NCBI RefSeq assembly: GCF_000757605.1
Contig: NZ_JQAK01000001.1
Coordinates: forward strand, 955,817-1,019,816
DNA length: 64,000 bases
Reading direction: 5' to 3'
Source of the DNA: Candidatus Paracaedibacter symbiosus
Lineage (GTDB): Bacteria; Pseudomonadota; Alphaproteobacteria; Paracaedibacterales; Paracaedibacteraceae
How positions within the stretch are numbered: position 1 is the first letter of the stretch; each line of letters opens with the position of its first letter. This document shows positions 26,921 through 36,942 of the stretch, piece after piece. A program made the translations under genes and the position numbers. The notes under the pieces are model-generated. The model did no database searches and had not been told where the DNA came from. It saw only the letters and a list, made by a program, of their open reading frames with translations.

Positions 26921-27742
26921 ATGAAAAATTTGTTAAAGTTGGCATTGATGGCTAGCTTGTTCACAGTTAGCACTGCTCAAGCTGATGACAAACAAGATGG
27001 TTCTGAAGCAGTAACTCGCTTCGAAGGTGTTAAGAAAGTTTTTGCTGAAAAAGGTATTGGTGCAATTGCATTTTTGAATGGCACAGGGACTTTAGGATCT
27101 GAGACCGGTAAGGGTCGTGAAAACGAAAATATCGGCTTAGAAGCTGGCGTCGATAACTATAACGATGCAGATGCACCTTTAGTTTGTATTGGTGCGGATG
27201 ATACTTATATTGTTCATACAGGCAAACAAACTCTCGTGGGTCAAAGCGCTGTTGAAGGTACTGCCATTTGGTATGATGACGAAGGTAAAAAGATAGTTCC
27301 TGCAGCACGTGGGGCATTGCATACCGGAACAAAACCAGAAGGTATGACTCATATTGACTATGTTCAAAACAGCCGTACGATCAACCCACGCGAAGGCAAA
27401 CCAGATGCTAATAGTGACGCTTTATTAATTGCTGATGGTCGTTTCATTAAAGGTCTTCCAGAAGGTGCCTTCTGTGCGACAAGAATGGAAAACTATGAAC
27501 CACGCGACAACAGTGACAGAGATCGTCTCGTTGCTGAAGACAAAGGCGAGGGTAAAATCGGCCATGATGTTGATACTAAAAAAGGTGACAAGCACCACGG
27601 TAAAAAACATCACCATAAACACCATGCTAAAAAGCATGATGCCAAAGCAGTAGAAGCTACAAAAGATGCTAGCAAAGCCGCTGGCGATGCAAAAGAAGCA
27701 GAAAAAGCTGCTGCTGATGCAAAAGAAGCAACTAAGAAATAG
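26921..27742 (+). CDS. Secreted protein with His-rich and Ala/Lys-rich tail
   Basis: The 273-residue product starts at an ATG with GGAG nine bases upstream; an in-frame ATG at 26891 would add ten residues before the signal peptide and is less likely. Signal peptide MKNLLKLALMASLFTVSTAQA is followed by a globular part (about 22-205) with two cysteines, one in 'PLVCIGADDTYIVH' and one in 'EGAFCATRM'. The tail has a cluster of about ten His among Lys ('HHGKKHHHKHHAKKH') and then Lys/Ala/Glu repeats ('KDASKAAGDAKEAEKAAADA'). The His cluster suggests metal binding. No family recognised. A strong terminator follows. Confidence 0.82.
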   Translation: MKNLLKLALMASLFTVSTAQADDKQDGSEAVTRFEGVKKVFAEKGIGAIAFLNGTGTLGSETGKGRENENIGLEAGVDNYNDADAPLVCIGADDTYIVHTGKQTLVGQSAVEGTAIWYDDEGKKIVPAARGALHTGTKPEGMTHIDYVQNSRTINPREGKPDANSDALLIADGRFIKGLPEGAFCATRMENYEPRDNSDRDRLVAEDKGEGKIGHDVDTKKGDKHHGKKHHHKHHAKKHDAKAVEATKDASKAAGDAKEAEKAAADAKEATKK

Positions 27743-27778
27743 CTTAGCATAACCACGCTGATTTATGCTAGTTAAGAG

Positions 27779-27817
27779 AACCTCTCTTTTATTCATTTAG
27801 AAGAGAGGTTTTATTTT
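27779..27817 (+). terminator. Intrinsic terminator after the His-rich protein gene
   Basis: AACCTCTCTT (27779-27788) pairs perfectly with AAGAGAGGTT (27801-27810) over a 12-base loop, followed by TTATTTTTTA. Confidence 0.9.
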
Positions 27818-27875
27818 TTATACCCAAAACAGCTAAAGATATCGGAGCTTCAAATCAGTTGGGTATAACATGTAT

Positions 27876-27895
27876 AGCCAATCTAGTATAGATTG
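27876..27895. repeat. Copy of a 20-bp palindromic repeat, AGCCAATCTAGTATAGATTG
   Basis: Twenty bases are identical to 43759-43778. Here the second arm breaks down after GATTG, so the hairpin is shorter than in the other copy. It lies in the 345-base spacer between the His-rich gene and clpB, which also holds an 8-bp inverted pair ATACCCAA/TTGGGTAT just to the left. Confidence 0.7.
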
Positions 27896-28041
27896 ATACA
27901 GAGTTATGGCGACATTTTGAATGTATTTTCAAGCTTTGAAAACCGCCACTAGCCAAAGCTAATAAAAATTTAATACCTAAAAAAGGTTGTCATTTATTCA
28001 AAAAGTCCCTATTTGTTAGCATTAAATAATTAGTTAGCTTC

Positions 28042-28076
28042 AAAAAAGGGGAACCATTCAAATGGCTCCCTTTTTT
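28042..28076. terminator. Bidirectional intrinsic terminator after clpB
   Basis: The stem AAAAAAGGGGAACCAT with ATGGCTCCCTTTTTT is closed over a short loop with small mismatches. T runs follow on both strands. It lies 12 bases after the clpB stop on the minus strand. Confidence 0.88.
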
Positions 28077-28087
28077 CCTTCCTACTC

Positions 28088-30661
28088 TTATGAATTTATG
28101 GTGAAACTGAGGCCGTCGTCCGCAGCATGCACCTGAATCGTTTGCCCCTCTAAAATTTCTCCAGAGAGAATCTGAGTTGCCAAGGGATCTTGTACAGAGC
28201 GCTGAATCACCCGTTTCAAAGGGCGCGCACCATAAACAGGATCATAACCCGCATCACCCAACCATTTCTTAGCTGCTTCATCAACCTCAAGGCGAATATG
28301 CCGATCTTCAAGCAGTTTTTGTAGGCGTGCCAACTGAATATCCACAATTTTCGTCATATTTTCCCGCGTCAACCGATGGAAAATGAGAATATCATCTAAG
28401 CGGTTGAGGAACTCAGGGCGAAACGCATTGCGTACCGCCTGCATCACTTGCTCCCGAATCAACGGGGTAATATTGCTTGAAGCATGCTCAGCCAAGTAAT
28501 CCGCGCCAAGGTTAGAGGTGAGAATGATCAACGTGTTCCTAAAATCGACTTTACGCCCCTGACTATCGGTTAGACGGCCTTCATCCAACACCTGCAGCAG
28601 AATATTAAACACATCTGGATGAGCTTTTTCCACTTCGTCAAACAAAATCACCTGATAAGGACGCCGGCGAATGGCTTCGGTTAACTCGCCGCCTTGTTCA
28701 TAGCCGACATAACCGGGTGGTGCCCCAATTAGGCGAGCCACAGAGTGCTTTTCCATATATTCAGACATATCTATCCGCACCATATTGCCTTCATCATCAA
28801 AGAGGAATTCGGCTAACGCTTTGGTTAATTCGGTTTTACCAACCCCGGTTGGGCCTAAGAAGAGAAAGGATCCAAGCGGGCGATTGGGGTCTTGTAAGCC
28901 GGCGCGGGCGCGTCGAACGGCCTGACTAATCGCGCTAATAGCTTCTTCCTGCCCAATCACCCGTTTTTTCAAATTATCTTCCATGGATAACAGCTTGTCA
29001 CGCTCACCGGTCAGCATCCTTTCCACAGGGATGCCTGTCCAGCGTGCCACGATTGAGGCAATGTCCTCAGTTGTTACTTCCTCTTGAAGAGCACGCATTC
29101 CTTGCGTTTCTTCAAGATCTTTTAGTTTTTTCTCCAGATCTGGAATCAAACCATAAACAATTTGTCCGGCTCGTGCCAAATCTCCTTGGCGCTGGGCGAT
29201 TTCTAATTCCTGGCGCAAACTATCCAGCTGTTCTTTAATTTTATGAGCCGACAGCAGTACTTCTTTTTCTTGTCTCCATGCGTCCGTGAGTTCAGCTGAT
29301 TGTGCTTCTAGCTCCTGCAACTCTTGTTCTAATTTTACAAGGCGATCTTGGGATGCCGAATCGGTTTCACGTTTAAGTGCCTCGCGTTCTATTTTTAACT
29401 GAATAATACGGCGGTCAAGTTCATCAATTTCTTCAGGCTTTGAGTCAACTGCCATCCGAACACGGCTTGCGGCCTCATCCATCAAATCAATCGCTTTATC
29501 TGGCAAAAAACGATCACTAATATAGCGATTCGATAGGGTGCAAGCCGCAACAATCGCATTATCACTGATCCTCACCCCATGATGGAGTTCGTATTTTTCC
29601 TTAATGCCGCGTAAGATAGAAATGGACTCCTCCACGGACGGCTCGCCAACCAAAACAGGTTGAAACCGGCGCGCCAAAGCGGCATCTTTTTCAATATACT
29701 GGCGATATTCGTCTAAAGTCGTTGCCCCGACACAATGCAGTTCACCACGCGCCAAGGCTGGCTTCAGCATATTGGAAGCATCCATGGCCCCTTCGGCTTT
29801 ACCGGCGCCAACTAAAGTGTGCAGCTCGTCAATAAACAGCACAATATTTCCACTGGCATGGGCAACCTCGCTCAAGACAGCCTTTAAGCGTTCCTCAAAC
29901 TCACCTCGATATTTAGCCCCGGCGATGAGAGCACCAAGATCAAGCGACATTAACTGAGTATTTTTCAAATTCTCCGGCACATCGCCGTTGACAATCCGCA
30001 TGGCGAGCCCTTCCACCACAGCGGTTTTACCCACCCCCGGCTCACCAATGAGCACAGGATTGTTTTTAGTACGGCGAGATAAAACTTGAATCGTGCGGCG
30101 GATTTCTTCATCTCGACCAATAACAGGATCAATTTTTCCTTCACGCGCGCTTTGCGTTAAGTCTTTGGCATAGCGATTCAACGCATCAAAGGAATCTTCA
30201 GCATTTTCAGAATCGGCTTTGCGTCCCTTTCGCATCTCATTGATTGCTTTATTAATTTTGGTAGAGTCAGCGCCTGCTTCCAGACAAAGTTTTTTTGTGG
30301 GATCAAGGGAGGCCATTGCTAACAACAGCATTTCAACAGTTACATAACGGTCTTCTGCTTTGGTCGCCGCTTTTTCAGCAAAATCAAATAGCTTTGCGAG
30401 TTCGGGAGAGAGAAAGACTTGCCCGGCGCCACTTCCCGAAATTTTAGGTAGTTTTTCTAACTCTTTTTCTGTTGCTGCGAGCAATTGCCGTGAATTGGCC
30501 GAAGCGTCCGTCAGAATACGCGACGCTAAACCTTCAGAATCCTCAAGAATAACTTTTAAGAGATGAAAAGGTGTTAATTGCTGATGCCCTTCACGGATGG
30601 CCAACATCTGTGCTGACTGAATCATCCCTTGGGCGCGTTTTGTGTATTGCTCTTGATTCAT
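28088..30661 (-). CDS. clpB: ATP-dependent disaggregase ClpB
   Basis: Hexameric AAA+ chaperone that works with DnaK to rescue aggregated proteins. The 857-residue product has the Clp N domain (about 1-145), NBD1 with Walker A '[13 protein letters not shown]' near 205, a middle coiled-coil domain (about 400-525) and NBD2 with '[14 protein letters not shown]' near 605, in normal order and length. The start codon is preceded by GGAGG. A TATACT box is visible about 35 bases upstream, with CTTCTC further upstream; heat-shock sigma control is plausible but not clear from sequence. Confidence 0.98.
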   Translation of the reverse strand: MNQEQYTKRAQGMIQSAQMLAIREGHQQLTPFHLLKVILEDSEGLASRILTDASANSRQLLAATEKELEKLPKISGSGAGQVFLSPELAKLFDFAEKAATKAEDRYVTVEMLLLAMASLDPTKKLCLEAGADSTKINKAINEMRKGRKADSENAEDSFDALNRYAKDLTQSAREGKIDPVIGRDEEIRRTIQVLSRRTKNNPVLIGEPGVGKTAVVEGLAMRIVNGDVPENLKNTQLMSLDLGALIAGAKYRGEFEERLKAVLSEVAHASGNIVLFIDELHTLVGAGKAEGAMDASNMLKPALARGELHCVGATTLDEYRQYIEKDAALARRFQPVLVGEPSVEESISILRGIKEKYELHHGVRISDNAIVAACTLSNRYISDRFLPDKAIDLMDEAASRVRMAVDSKPEEIDELDRRIIQLKIEREALKRETDSASQDRLVKLEQELQELEAQSAELTDAWRQEKEVLLSAHKIKEQLDSLRQELEIAQRQGDLARAGQIVYGLIPDLEKKLKDLEETQGMRALQEEVTTEDIASIVARWTGIPVERMLTGERDKLLSMEDNLKKRVIGQEEAISAISQAVRRARAGLQDPNRPLGSFLFLGPTGVGKTELTKALAEFLFDDEGNMVRIDMSEYMEKHSVARLIGAPPGYVGYEQGGELTEAIRRRPYQVILFDEVEKAHPDVFNILLQVLDEGRLTDSQGRKVDFRNTLIILTSNLGADYLAEHASSNITPLIREQVMQAVRNAFRPEFLNRLDDILIFHRLTRENMTKIVDIQLARLQKLLEDRHIRLEVDEAAKKWLGDAGYDPVYGARPLKRVIQRSVQDPLATQILSGEILEGQTIQVHAADDGLSFTINS

Positions 30662-30899
30662 AAATAACCTCCACAGTGATGTAACCCAAGTATATCATAA
30701 GTCTTTAACGCTAGAGAAGTTTTTGAAAAGAGTATTTTAACGTGAGCGGGAGGAAGAAGGTTTGTTATCTTAAGACTTTGTCACCCTCGAGTTAGGGGGA
30801 GTTGGCTTCTGGAACAAAGGCCTTACGACCTCTTGACCCGCAGATGACAATGAAGAGGGGGATTTTTACTTAAATTATTATAAAGGGGCGACCTCTTCC

Positions 30900-32003
30900 C
30901 TACCCCAAACAGTTGACAAGACTATTGGCAAAGCGACGCATGATTTCAAAGTAGCAATCTGGCCCCGCAGTTAAATCACCACCAAGATAATCAACTTGTT
31001 GGGTTGCAACCCCAGTATCATCAATCAACATTTGGGTGACTTTAAGATTGAATTGGGGCTCAACGAGCAAGCACTTGGCACTACCGCTATTAAGTTTTTC
31101 TTGGACTGTGCGCAAATACTTTGGCGTGGGCTCAGCATGGGAGATATCAATGATGGTTCCGACTCCATTGGTACCGAAATAGCGATCAAAGTACTGGCTA
31201 AAGTCATGCACCATCATATAGGGCTTAGTTTTAACAGGATTTACTACATAGGTGATTTCCCGTGCCAAATCATTTAGGCTACTTATAACTTTTTTAGAAT
31301 TTGCCAGATAATCCGGCGCGTGTTGTGGATCAAGGGCCGCAAGTTCTTCGGCAACTTGCGTAACAATGGCCTTAGCATTGTTTGGAGCAAGCCATATATG
31401 GCCATCTTTTGATAGGGGTTCATGGTGATGACCTTCTGTATGTGGGTGACAATTGCAGGGGGAGTTTTCTTCCGCCTCAGGACCGGATTCGCATGAGTTA
31501 CAGCAAGAACTACTGCCCCAGAAACCGCCTTCGCGAACGGGATAAAGAATGACATCTTTGGCGTGTTGCAACTCGATAATGGTCTTACTATCTTCCAGAT
31601 CTTTTAAGCGATACTGCAGCCCCGTTTCATAAATAGCGCCAACCCACACGATGACTTCTGCTTTTTCCAAAGTGTCTGCTTCACTTGGTTTAATTGCATG
31701 GACGTGGGGAGAGGAATTATCCTGAATTAATAACTCAGGCTCGCCAATCCCTTCCATCACCCCTGCTACCAAAGAATGAATTGGTTTTATCGTAACGACA
31801 ACCCGCGGCGTATGCGGTTGCCAACCTAATAAGCTTTTCTTTTTCTTATGGTGATGGTGTTTCTTTTTATGCGGCTTCTTGTGAGTGTGCTTTTGGGAAG
31901 GACATTCACAAGTTTGAGTTAAGGTGGTATCGGCTTTTTTTTCAGCATTCACCTGAGTGATTGCCGCAAAAAAAATAAAAAAAACGCTCAAAAATTTTAA
32001 CAT
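30900..32003 (-). CDS. znuA: Zinc ABC transporter substrate-binding protein with His-rich and Cys-rich segments
   Basis: Periplasmic metal-binding component of a Zn/Mn ABC importer, 367 residues from the chosen ATG. Signal peptide MLKFLSVFFIFFAAITQVNA. Mature protein opens with a Lys/His cluster ('KHTHKKPHKKKHHHHKKKK') then the family fold: 'VVTIKPIHSLVAGVMEGIGE', 'SPHVHAIKPSEA', 'DGHIWLAPNN', 'DISHAEPTPKYL'. Between the first His ligands lies an unusual insert with 'SSSCCNSCESG', 'SPCNCHPHTEGHHHEP'. An in-frame GTG at 32039 would add 12 residues and spoil the signal peptide. The permease and ATPase genes are not adjacent. Confidence 0.92.
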   Translation of the reverse strand: MLKFLSVFFIFFAAITQVNAEKKADTTLTQTCECPSQKHTHKKPHKKKHHHHKKKKSLLGWQPHTPRVVVTIKPIHSLVAGVMEGIGEPELLIQDNSSPHVHAIKPSEADTLEKAEVIVWVGAIYETGLQYRLKDLEDSKTIIELQHAKDVILYPVREGGFWGSSSCCNSCESGPEAEENSPCNCHPHTEGHHHEPLSKDGHIWLAPNNAKAIVTQVAEELAALDPQHAPDYLANSKKVISSLNDLAREITYVVNPVKTKPYMMVHDFSQYFDRYFGTNGVGTIIDISHAEPTPKYLRTVQEKLNSGSAKCLLVEPQFNLKVTQMLIDDTGVATQQVDYLGGDLTAGPDCYFEIMRRFANSLVNCLG

Positions 32004-32092
32004 GGGACTACAACTTAAATAAAGAAATGGGCTTTTCACAACTTATCTGCTACTTATAGCGAAATAATACTGAGAAAAACAATAGTTGTGTA

Positions 32093-32728
32093 ATGTTTCA
32101 GTTAATCTGGTCCCATGGTTGGGGATTTGATACCACATTTTTCAAACCGCTCCTCCAAGCCTTACCTGACTATGACCACCTTCTCATTGATTGGGGATAT
32201 TTTGGTGATCCGTCTTTTCGGACCGCCGCTTCTTATCCTTGTGTAGGTATTGGCCACTCCCTTGGTTTTGCCAAACTTTTGGAATTACCTAGGTTGTGGG
32301 CTCCTCCTTCTTTCAGCGGATTAATTAGTCTTGGGGGTTTTACGAAATTCTGTCAACACGCGGACTTTAAAGTTGGAATTCCACGCCGAGTGGTGCAACG
32401 AATGGTGGATAAATTTGCAACTCAACCCCGACAAGTTCTCTCGGATTTTTACCAATCCTGTGGCTATGATCAGGATTGGGCACAACCTTCTTTTTTGAGC
32501 TTACAACGTCTCACCGCGGACTTGCAGTTCTTAAAGACTGTCTCAACTAGGCTTCCAAAAGTCCCCCATTTAGCCATCGCCGGAGAAACTGATCAAATCT
32601 GCTCCCTTGCCCAACAGCAAACTCTCTTTGATCGAGTTGAAATTGTTAAGGGTGCGCATAATTTTCCAGCAACCCATATAGATGAAACGGCAACTCTTAT
32701 TCGTCATTTTTTGAAAGAATTAGCATGA
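32093..32728 (+). CDS. Alpha/beta hydrolase, probable pimeloyl-ACP methyl ester carboxylesterase
   Basis: The compact 211-residue hydrolase has a complete triad: Ser56 in 'GHSLG', Asp167 in 'AGETDQIC', His189 in 'GAHNFPATH', and an oxyanion 'SHGWGFD' at 7-13. Its stop overlaps the bioC start by four bases (ATGA), which points to the BioH/BioG step: hydrolysis of pimeloyl-ACP methyl ester after BioC-initiated synthesis. The sequence is neither clearly BioH (longer) nor BioG (which has a different nucleophile elbow, AWSMG as I recall it). The role is inferred mainly from context. Confidence 0.78.
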   Translation: MFQLIWSHGWGFDTTFFKPLLQALPDYDHLLIDWGYFGDPSFRTAASYPCVGIGHSLGFAKLLELPRLWAPPSFSGLISLGGFTKFCQHADFKVGIPRRVVQRMVDKFATQPRQVLSDFYQSCGYDQDWAQPSFLSLQRLTADLQFLKTVSTRLPKVPHLAIAGETDQICSLAQQQTLFDRVEIVKGAHNFPATHIDETATLIRHFLKELA

Positions 32729-33444
32729 AATCGGAGATTCAACAGCGCTTTTCTGACGCCGCCCTGACTTATGATGCCCATGCTGAGCTGCAACGGGAAG
32801 TCGCTGATTTACTAGTTAAAAAGTTACACCACATCCTCCCTTCCCCTCCGCAATCAATCCTGGAAATTGGCTGCGGCACAGGCTATTTAACACGTAAACT
32901 AGATGAACTTTGGCCGACGAGTCAGCTAGTGGGAATCGATCTTGCCCTCCCCATGGTGGAAGTATGTCGGCAGGCATCTTCCTCTGGCAGTTATGTTGTG
33001 GCGGACGGCGAGCATCTTCCCTTTGATCACCCCTTTGATTTGGTGAGCAGCAATCTCTGCTTGCAATGGTTTCAACAGCCATCACAAAGCCTACACCAAC
33101 TTGCACACTTGGGCAAAAGAATGGCCCTCACCACCTTTGGACCGGCCAGTTTTAAAGAATGGCATGAGGTTTGCGCGCATTACGATCTTCCCATCCGCAC
33201 TAAGAAATTTTTGTCGGTGGCGATGTTATCCGAAATTTTGGGTCCAGACTATCTGATTGAGTCACAACTCATTCAAAAATCTTTTGAAACCTGGTTGGCG
33301 TTTTGGCATCAAATCCGCAAAATTGGCGCCCATTTTGGCGAGGAGACGCCGACGAAAACCTCTTTTAAAAACCTCAGAACCGCTTTACAATTGAAAAATG
33401 TCAAAGTGACCCACGAAATTATTTTTATCACGTCAAAACAATGA
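32725..33444 (+). CDS. bioC: Malonyl-ACP O-methyltransferase BioC
   Basis: Methylates malonyl-ACP so that it can prime pimelate synthesis on the fatty acid machinery. The 239-residue protein has the N-terminal 'IQQRFSDAALTYDAHAELQR' of BioC, SAM motif I 'ILEIGCGTGYLTRKL' at 45-59, and 'FDLVSSNLCLQWFQQP' around 109-124, characteristic of the family. It overlaps its neighbours by four bases on both sides, so hydrolase-bioC-arfB is a tightly coupled operon. bioA and bioD lie 28 kb away. Confidence 0.93.
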   Translation: MKSEIQQRFSDAALTYDAHAELQREVADLLVKKLHHILPSPPQSILEIGCGTGYLTRKLDELWPTSQLVGIDLALPMVEVCRQASSSGSYVVADGEHLPFDHPFDLVSSNLCLQWFQQPSQSLHQLAHLGKRMALTTFGPASFKEWHEVCAHYDLPIRTKKFLSVAMLSEILGPDYLIESQLIQKSFETWLAFWHQIRKIGAHFGEETPTKTSFKNLRTALQLKNVKVTHEIIFITSKQ

Positions 33445-33866
33445 TTTACATTACTGACACTTTATCGATCCAAGAATGGGAATTATCGGAGACCTTTATC
33501 CGCGCCTCCGGTCCAGGTGGTCAAAATGTCAATAAAGTTTCATCGGCAGTCCAGCTGCGATTTAATGTTCGCCATTCGCCCTCTCTGCCAGAAGGAGTAC
33601 GTCAGCGTTTGGAGCAGCTCGCCCGTAACCGCATTACCAAGGAGGGGATTTTGGTAATTACGGCAGACCGCTTTCGCAGTCAAGAACAAAATCGGCAAGA
33701 TGCAAGAGACCGACTCATCACACTCATCCAGCGCGCCTTGATTAAGCCTGAAAAACGGATTGCAACTGCCCCCACCCGATCTTCTAAAGAAAAGCGATTG
33801 CATACAAAAGCCAAACAGGGAACACGAAAAAAGCTACGCCAATCTGTCAATTTTGAGGGAGAGTAA
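33441..33866 (+). CDS. arfB: Alternative ribosome-rescue factor ArfB (YaeJ)
   Basis: Hydrolyses peptidyl-tRNA on ribosomes stalled without a stop codon. The 141-residue product has GGQ at 26-28 in 'SGPGGQNVNKVSSAVQLRFN' and a basic C-terminal tail ('KEKRLHTKAKQGTRKKLRQS') that reaches the mRNA channel. No codon-recognition domain is present, which separates it from RF1/RF2. It overlaps bioC by four bases. With SmpB also encoded here, the organism has two rescue routes. Confidence 0.95.
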   Translation: MIYITDTLSIQEWELSETFIRASGPGGQNVNKVSSAVQLRFNVRHSPSLPEGVRQRLEQLARNRITKEGILVITADRFRSQEQNRQDARDRLITLIQRALIKPEKRIATAPTRSSKEKRLHTKAKQGTRKKLRQSVNFEGE

Positions 33867-33966
33867 GAAAAAAGAGTAGGGCTGTACTGCTTCACCATTG
33901 AAATCACCACTCATCTTATTTTCACATTAACAAACTTTATATGGTAGAAAGCCGGGAAAACGGTTT

Positions 33967-34029
33967 GGCAATCTCTTTCACAATTTGTTGGGGAGATTGC
34001 CACAGCCCATGCTGGCCCTCGCAATGAGG
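33967..34029. repeat. Dispersed intergenic repeat, GGCAATCTC inverted pair plus CTCGCAATGA
   Basis: GGCAATCTC (33967-33975) and GAGATTGCC (33993-34001) form a perfect inverted pair, followed by GGCCCTCGCAATGAGG. The same layout recurs at 47056-47119 and 48590-48651. Motifs of the 'attgcgag...ggcaatctc' kind are frequent between genes in several intracellular bacteria. Confidence 0.7.
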
Positions 34030-34068
34030 TATCTAAAGGTTAAAAGTAGAACGTTAGAGCCTTAAAAG

Positions 34069-34599
34069 TTAACCTTTCTTGACGTTATCGATTGCTTCTT
34101 GGAGGACTTTCAAGGCTTCTTCACGACCTTCCCACCCCATAACGCGAACCCATTTATTCTTTTCTAAATCTTTATAATGGGTGAAAAAATGAGCGATTTG
34201 TTCAAGCTTAATCTTTGGCAAATCGTGGACACTTTCAATTCCATCATACACTGCGCTGATCTTTGCTGTTGGGACAGCGAGGATTTTTTCATCACGCCCA
34301 GCTTCATCTTCCATCACCAAAACACCGAGAGGGCGCACTGGAATAACGCAACCAGGAATCAATCTTTCCTCACATAAGACCAAAACGTCTGCTGGATCCC
34401 CATCCGCCGACAAAGTATGGGGGACAAAACCATAATTACATGGATAATACATCGCAGTGTGCAGCATCCGATCAACAAAAATGGCGCCGGAGTTTTTATC
34501 CATTTCATACTTAACCGGATCAGCACCCATGGGTACTTCAATAATGACATTTAATTCATGAGGGGGGTTTGTACCTATTGAAATCTTTGTAATATCCAT
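34069..34599 (-). CDS. ppa: Soluble inorganic pyrophosphatase
   Basis: Hydrolyses pyrophosphate in the cytoplasm. The 176-residue family I enzyme has 'YPCNYGFVPHTLSADGDPAD' (about 52-71), containing the aspartates of the DGDPxD metal-binding signature, and an N-terminal 'EVPMGADPVKYEMDK' contact region. It is followed on the same strand, upstream, by the membrane pyrophosphatase gene 80 bases away, giving a soluble and an energy-conserving enzyme side by side. Confidence 0.97.
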   Translation of the reverse strand: MDITKISIGTNPPHELNVIIEVPMGADPVKYEMDKNSGAIFVDRMLHTAMYYPCNYGFVPHTLSADGDPADVLVLCEERLIPGCVIPVRPLGVLVMEDEAGRDEKILAVPTAKISAVYDGIESVHDLPKIKLEQIAHFFTHYKDLEKNKWVRVMGWEGREEALKVLQEAIDNVKKG

Positions 34600-34679
34600 C
34601 GTGAAATCTCTTTAAAATTTTATAGTATCATCGGTAATGATATAACTTAATTCATTTAAGTTGTCCATTTTTTTACCAA

Positions 34680-36770
34680 TTATGAGTGCATCGCAGCTAA
34701 GACGGCTAGTAATAGGATCGCCACTATATTGATGATCTTAATAAGGGGGTTAATCGCTGGGCCCACGGTGTCTTTATAAGGGTCACCGATGGTATCTCCA
34801 GTAATTGCCGCCATATGGGCAGGCGACCCTTTGCCGCCAAAGTGCCCTTCTTCAATCAGTTTTTTGGCATTATCCCAAGCGCCACCACCCGATGTCATGG
34901 AAATGGCCATGAATAAACCAGTAACAATCGTCCCCATCAGTAGGGCACCGAGGCACACAAAACCAACTTCTTTGCCGGCCACAAAGCTCACTCCAATAAA
35001 TAAGACGATGGGCGCCAAAACAGGGAGCAACGAAGGGATAATCATTTCCCGAATGGCAGCTTTGGTGAGCAAATCCACGGCGCGTCTATAGTCTGGCTTA
35101 TGAGTTCCTTCCATGAGGCCTGGAAGCTCCCTAAATTGACGTCTGACCTCCCACACCATTGCTCCTCCCGTTTTTCCCACCGCTTTCATCGCCATCGCCG
35201 CGAACGCATAGGGAATCAAGCCGCCAATTAGCAATCCAACCAGAACGAAAGGATCTTTGAGACTAAACTCGAGAGAGTACTCGGGGAAATAATAACGCAG
35301 ATCTTCAGTATAGGCAGCAAACAACACAAGGGCGGCAAGACCGGCAGAGCCAATAGCATAGCCTTTTGTGACCGCTTTGGTGGTATTCCCCACAGCATCA
35401 AGTAAGTTCGTAATGACGCGGACATGGTCAGGTAAATGAGCCATTTCCGCAATCCCCCCTGCATTATCTGTCACGGGACCAAAAGCATCAATGGCCACCA
35501 CCATTCCCGCTAATGCCAACATGGCTGCAGCAGCAATAGAAATCCCAAAAATACCGGCGTTGACATAGGCAACTATAATCCCAATAGCAATGACAATCAC
35601 CGGCAAAACAGTTGCTTCCATCCCTACCGCTAAACCTTGGATAACATTGGTCGCATGACCTGTGAGGGAGGCACTTGCAATTGACCTCACAGGTCGACTG
35701 GTTGTTGCTGTATAATATTCCGTAATCCAGACGAGCAATCCGGTGATTGCCAAACCCGTTAAGGCACAGATGATTAAGTTCATTTCTGTAAAAGGAATAA
35801 GAGGCGTTGGAAAATGCATTGCCATTATTTGATAAAGATAATAGGTCAATGCCACAATGGCTGCAGTCGATACAATTGTCGTCGCAATAAGTCCTTTATA
35901 CAAAGCATGCATCACCCCTTTTCCATGACCAAGACGGACAAAAAAGGTCCCTACAATCGACCCAATGATACATGTCGCCCCCATCAGTAAAGGATAAAGC
36001 ATCATCATATATTGCAATAACCCTCGAAAATAAATCGACGCGAGCAGCATGGAACCAACCATTGTCACGACATACGTCTCAAATAAGTCAGCCGCCATGC
36101 CAGCACAATCACCAACGTTATCACCCACATTATCGGCAATTACCGCGGGATTGCGTGGATCATCTTCAGGAATACCTATTTCAATCTTACCCACGAGATC
36201 CGCACCAACATCAGCACCTTTAGTAAAAATTCCGCCCCCAAGCCTTGCAAAAATAGAAATAAGCGAGGCCCCAAAGCTCAGCGACACTAATCCTTCCAAC
36301 AGTTGACGCTGGGTAATATCAAGAGTCATCAAATACCAAAAATAACCGGCAATTCCTATCAAAGCTAAACCAACCACAAGAAAGCCTGTAATGGACCCAG
36401 CTTTAAAGGCTACATTGAGAGCTGATTTGAGACTAAAACGTGCTGCCTCCGCCGTGCGACTATTAGCCCGCACCGAAACGCTCATTCCAATAAATCCAGC
36501 AAGCCCGGAGAGAATCGCCCCTAAGGCAAATCCCATTGCCGCCAGGGGGGATAATAGCCAAGCTAATAAAATCCCAATCAGAAGACCAACACCACTAATG
36601 GTTAGATATTGGCGTGCAAGATAGGCCTTTGCCCCTTCTTGAATTGCCAGAGCTATGCTTTGCATTTCTAAGGTCCCCATCCCCTGGCGCAAGACGGAAA
36701 AACTTGCTACCAATGCATAGAGAATTGCTAAGCCACCACAACCAATAATTATCTCAAAAACGTATTCCAT
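34680..36770 (-). CDS. hppA: Proton-pumping membrane pyrophosphatase, K+-insensitive type
   Basis: Couples PPi hydrolysis to proton export. The 696-residue product has about 16 membrane helices, the substrate signature '[20 protein letters not shown]' (about 184-203) and '[20 protein letters not shown]' nearby. '[18 protein letters not shown]' has Lys and Thr at the positions that mark K+-independent enzymes (K+-dependent ones have Ala there), as known for Rhodospirillum-type proteins. It sits just upstream of ppa on the same strand and may be co-transcribed. Confidence 0.96.
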   Translation of the reverse strand: MEYVFEIIIGCGGLAILYALVASFSVLRQGMGTLEMQSIALAIQEGAKAYLARQYLTISGVGLLIGILLAWLLSPLAAMGFALGAILSGLAGFIGMSVSVRANSRTAEAARFSLKSALNVAFKAGSITGFLVVGLALIGIAGYFWYLMTLDITQRQLLEGLVSLSFGASLISIFARLGGGIFTKGADVGADLVGKIEIGIPEDDPRNPAVIADNVGDNVGDCAGMAADLFETYVVTMVGSMLLASIYFRGLLQYMMMLYPLLMGATCIIGSIVGTFFVRLGHGKGVMHALYKGLIATTIVSTAAIVALTYYLYQIMAMHFPTPLIPFTEMNLIICALTGLAITGLLVWITEYYTATTSRPVRSIASASLTGHATNVIQGLAVGMEATVLPVIVIAIGIIVAYVNAGIFGISIAAAAMLALAGMVVAIDAFGPVTDNAGGIAEMAHLPDHVRVITNLLDAVGNTTKAVTKGYAIGSAGLAALVLFAAYTEDLRYYFPEYSLEFSLKDPFVLVGLLIGGLIPYAFAAMAMKAVGKTGGAMVWEVRRQFRELPGLMEGTHKPDYRRAVDLLTKAAIREMIIPSLLPVLAPIVLFIGVSFVAGKEVGFVCLGALLMGTIVTGLFMAISMTSGGGAWDNAKKLIEEGHFGGKGSPAHMAAITGDTIGDPYKDTVGPAINPLIKIINIVAILLLAVLAAMHS

Positions 36771-36942
36771 TCTTTTTTCCTTACTCGTAGGGCGCTTATT
36801 CTCAATTAAAGGTCAATTAGAAGTAATTTTAAAGGGGGAATTTATATTTTTTGCCAAGGGAGCTCTTTTTAATAGAATTATATCTTGGCTTTGTGGTGCA
36901 TTTTTTTATATTCGGTAACAATCAAGATAATAAAGCATAATC

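Noticed and set aside
30662-30899. Possible repeat or pseudogene between clpB and znuA
   Set aside because: I saw weak resemblance to other spacers (CCCTCGAG, GACCTCTTGACCCGC) but no copy good enough to define a repeat, and no coding frame.
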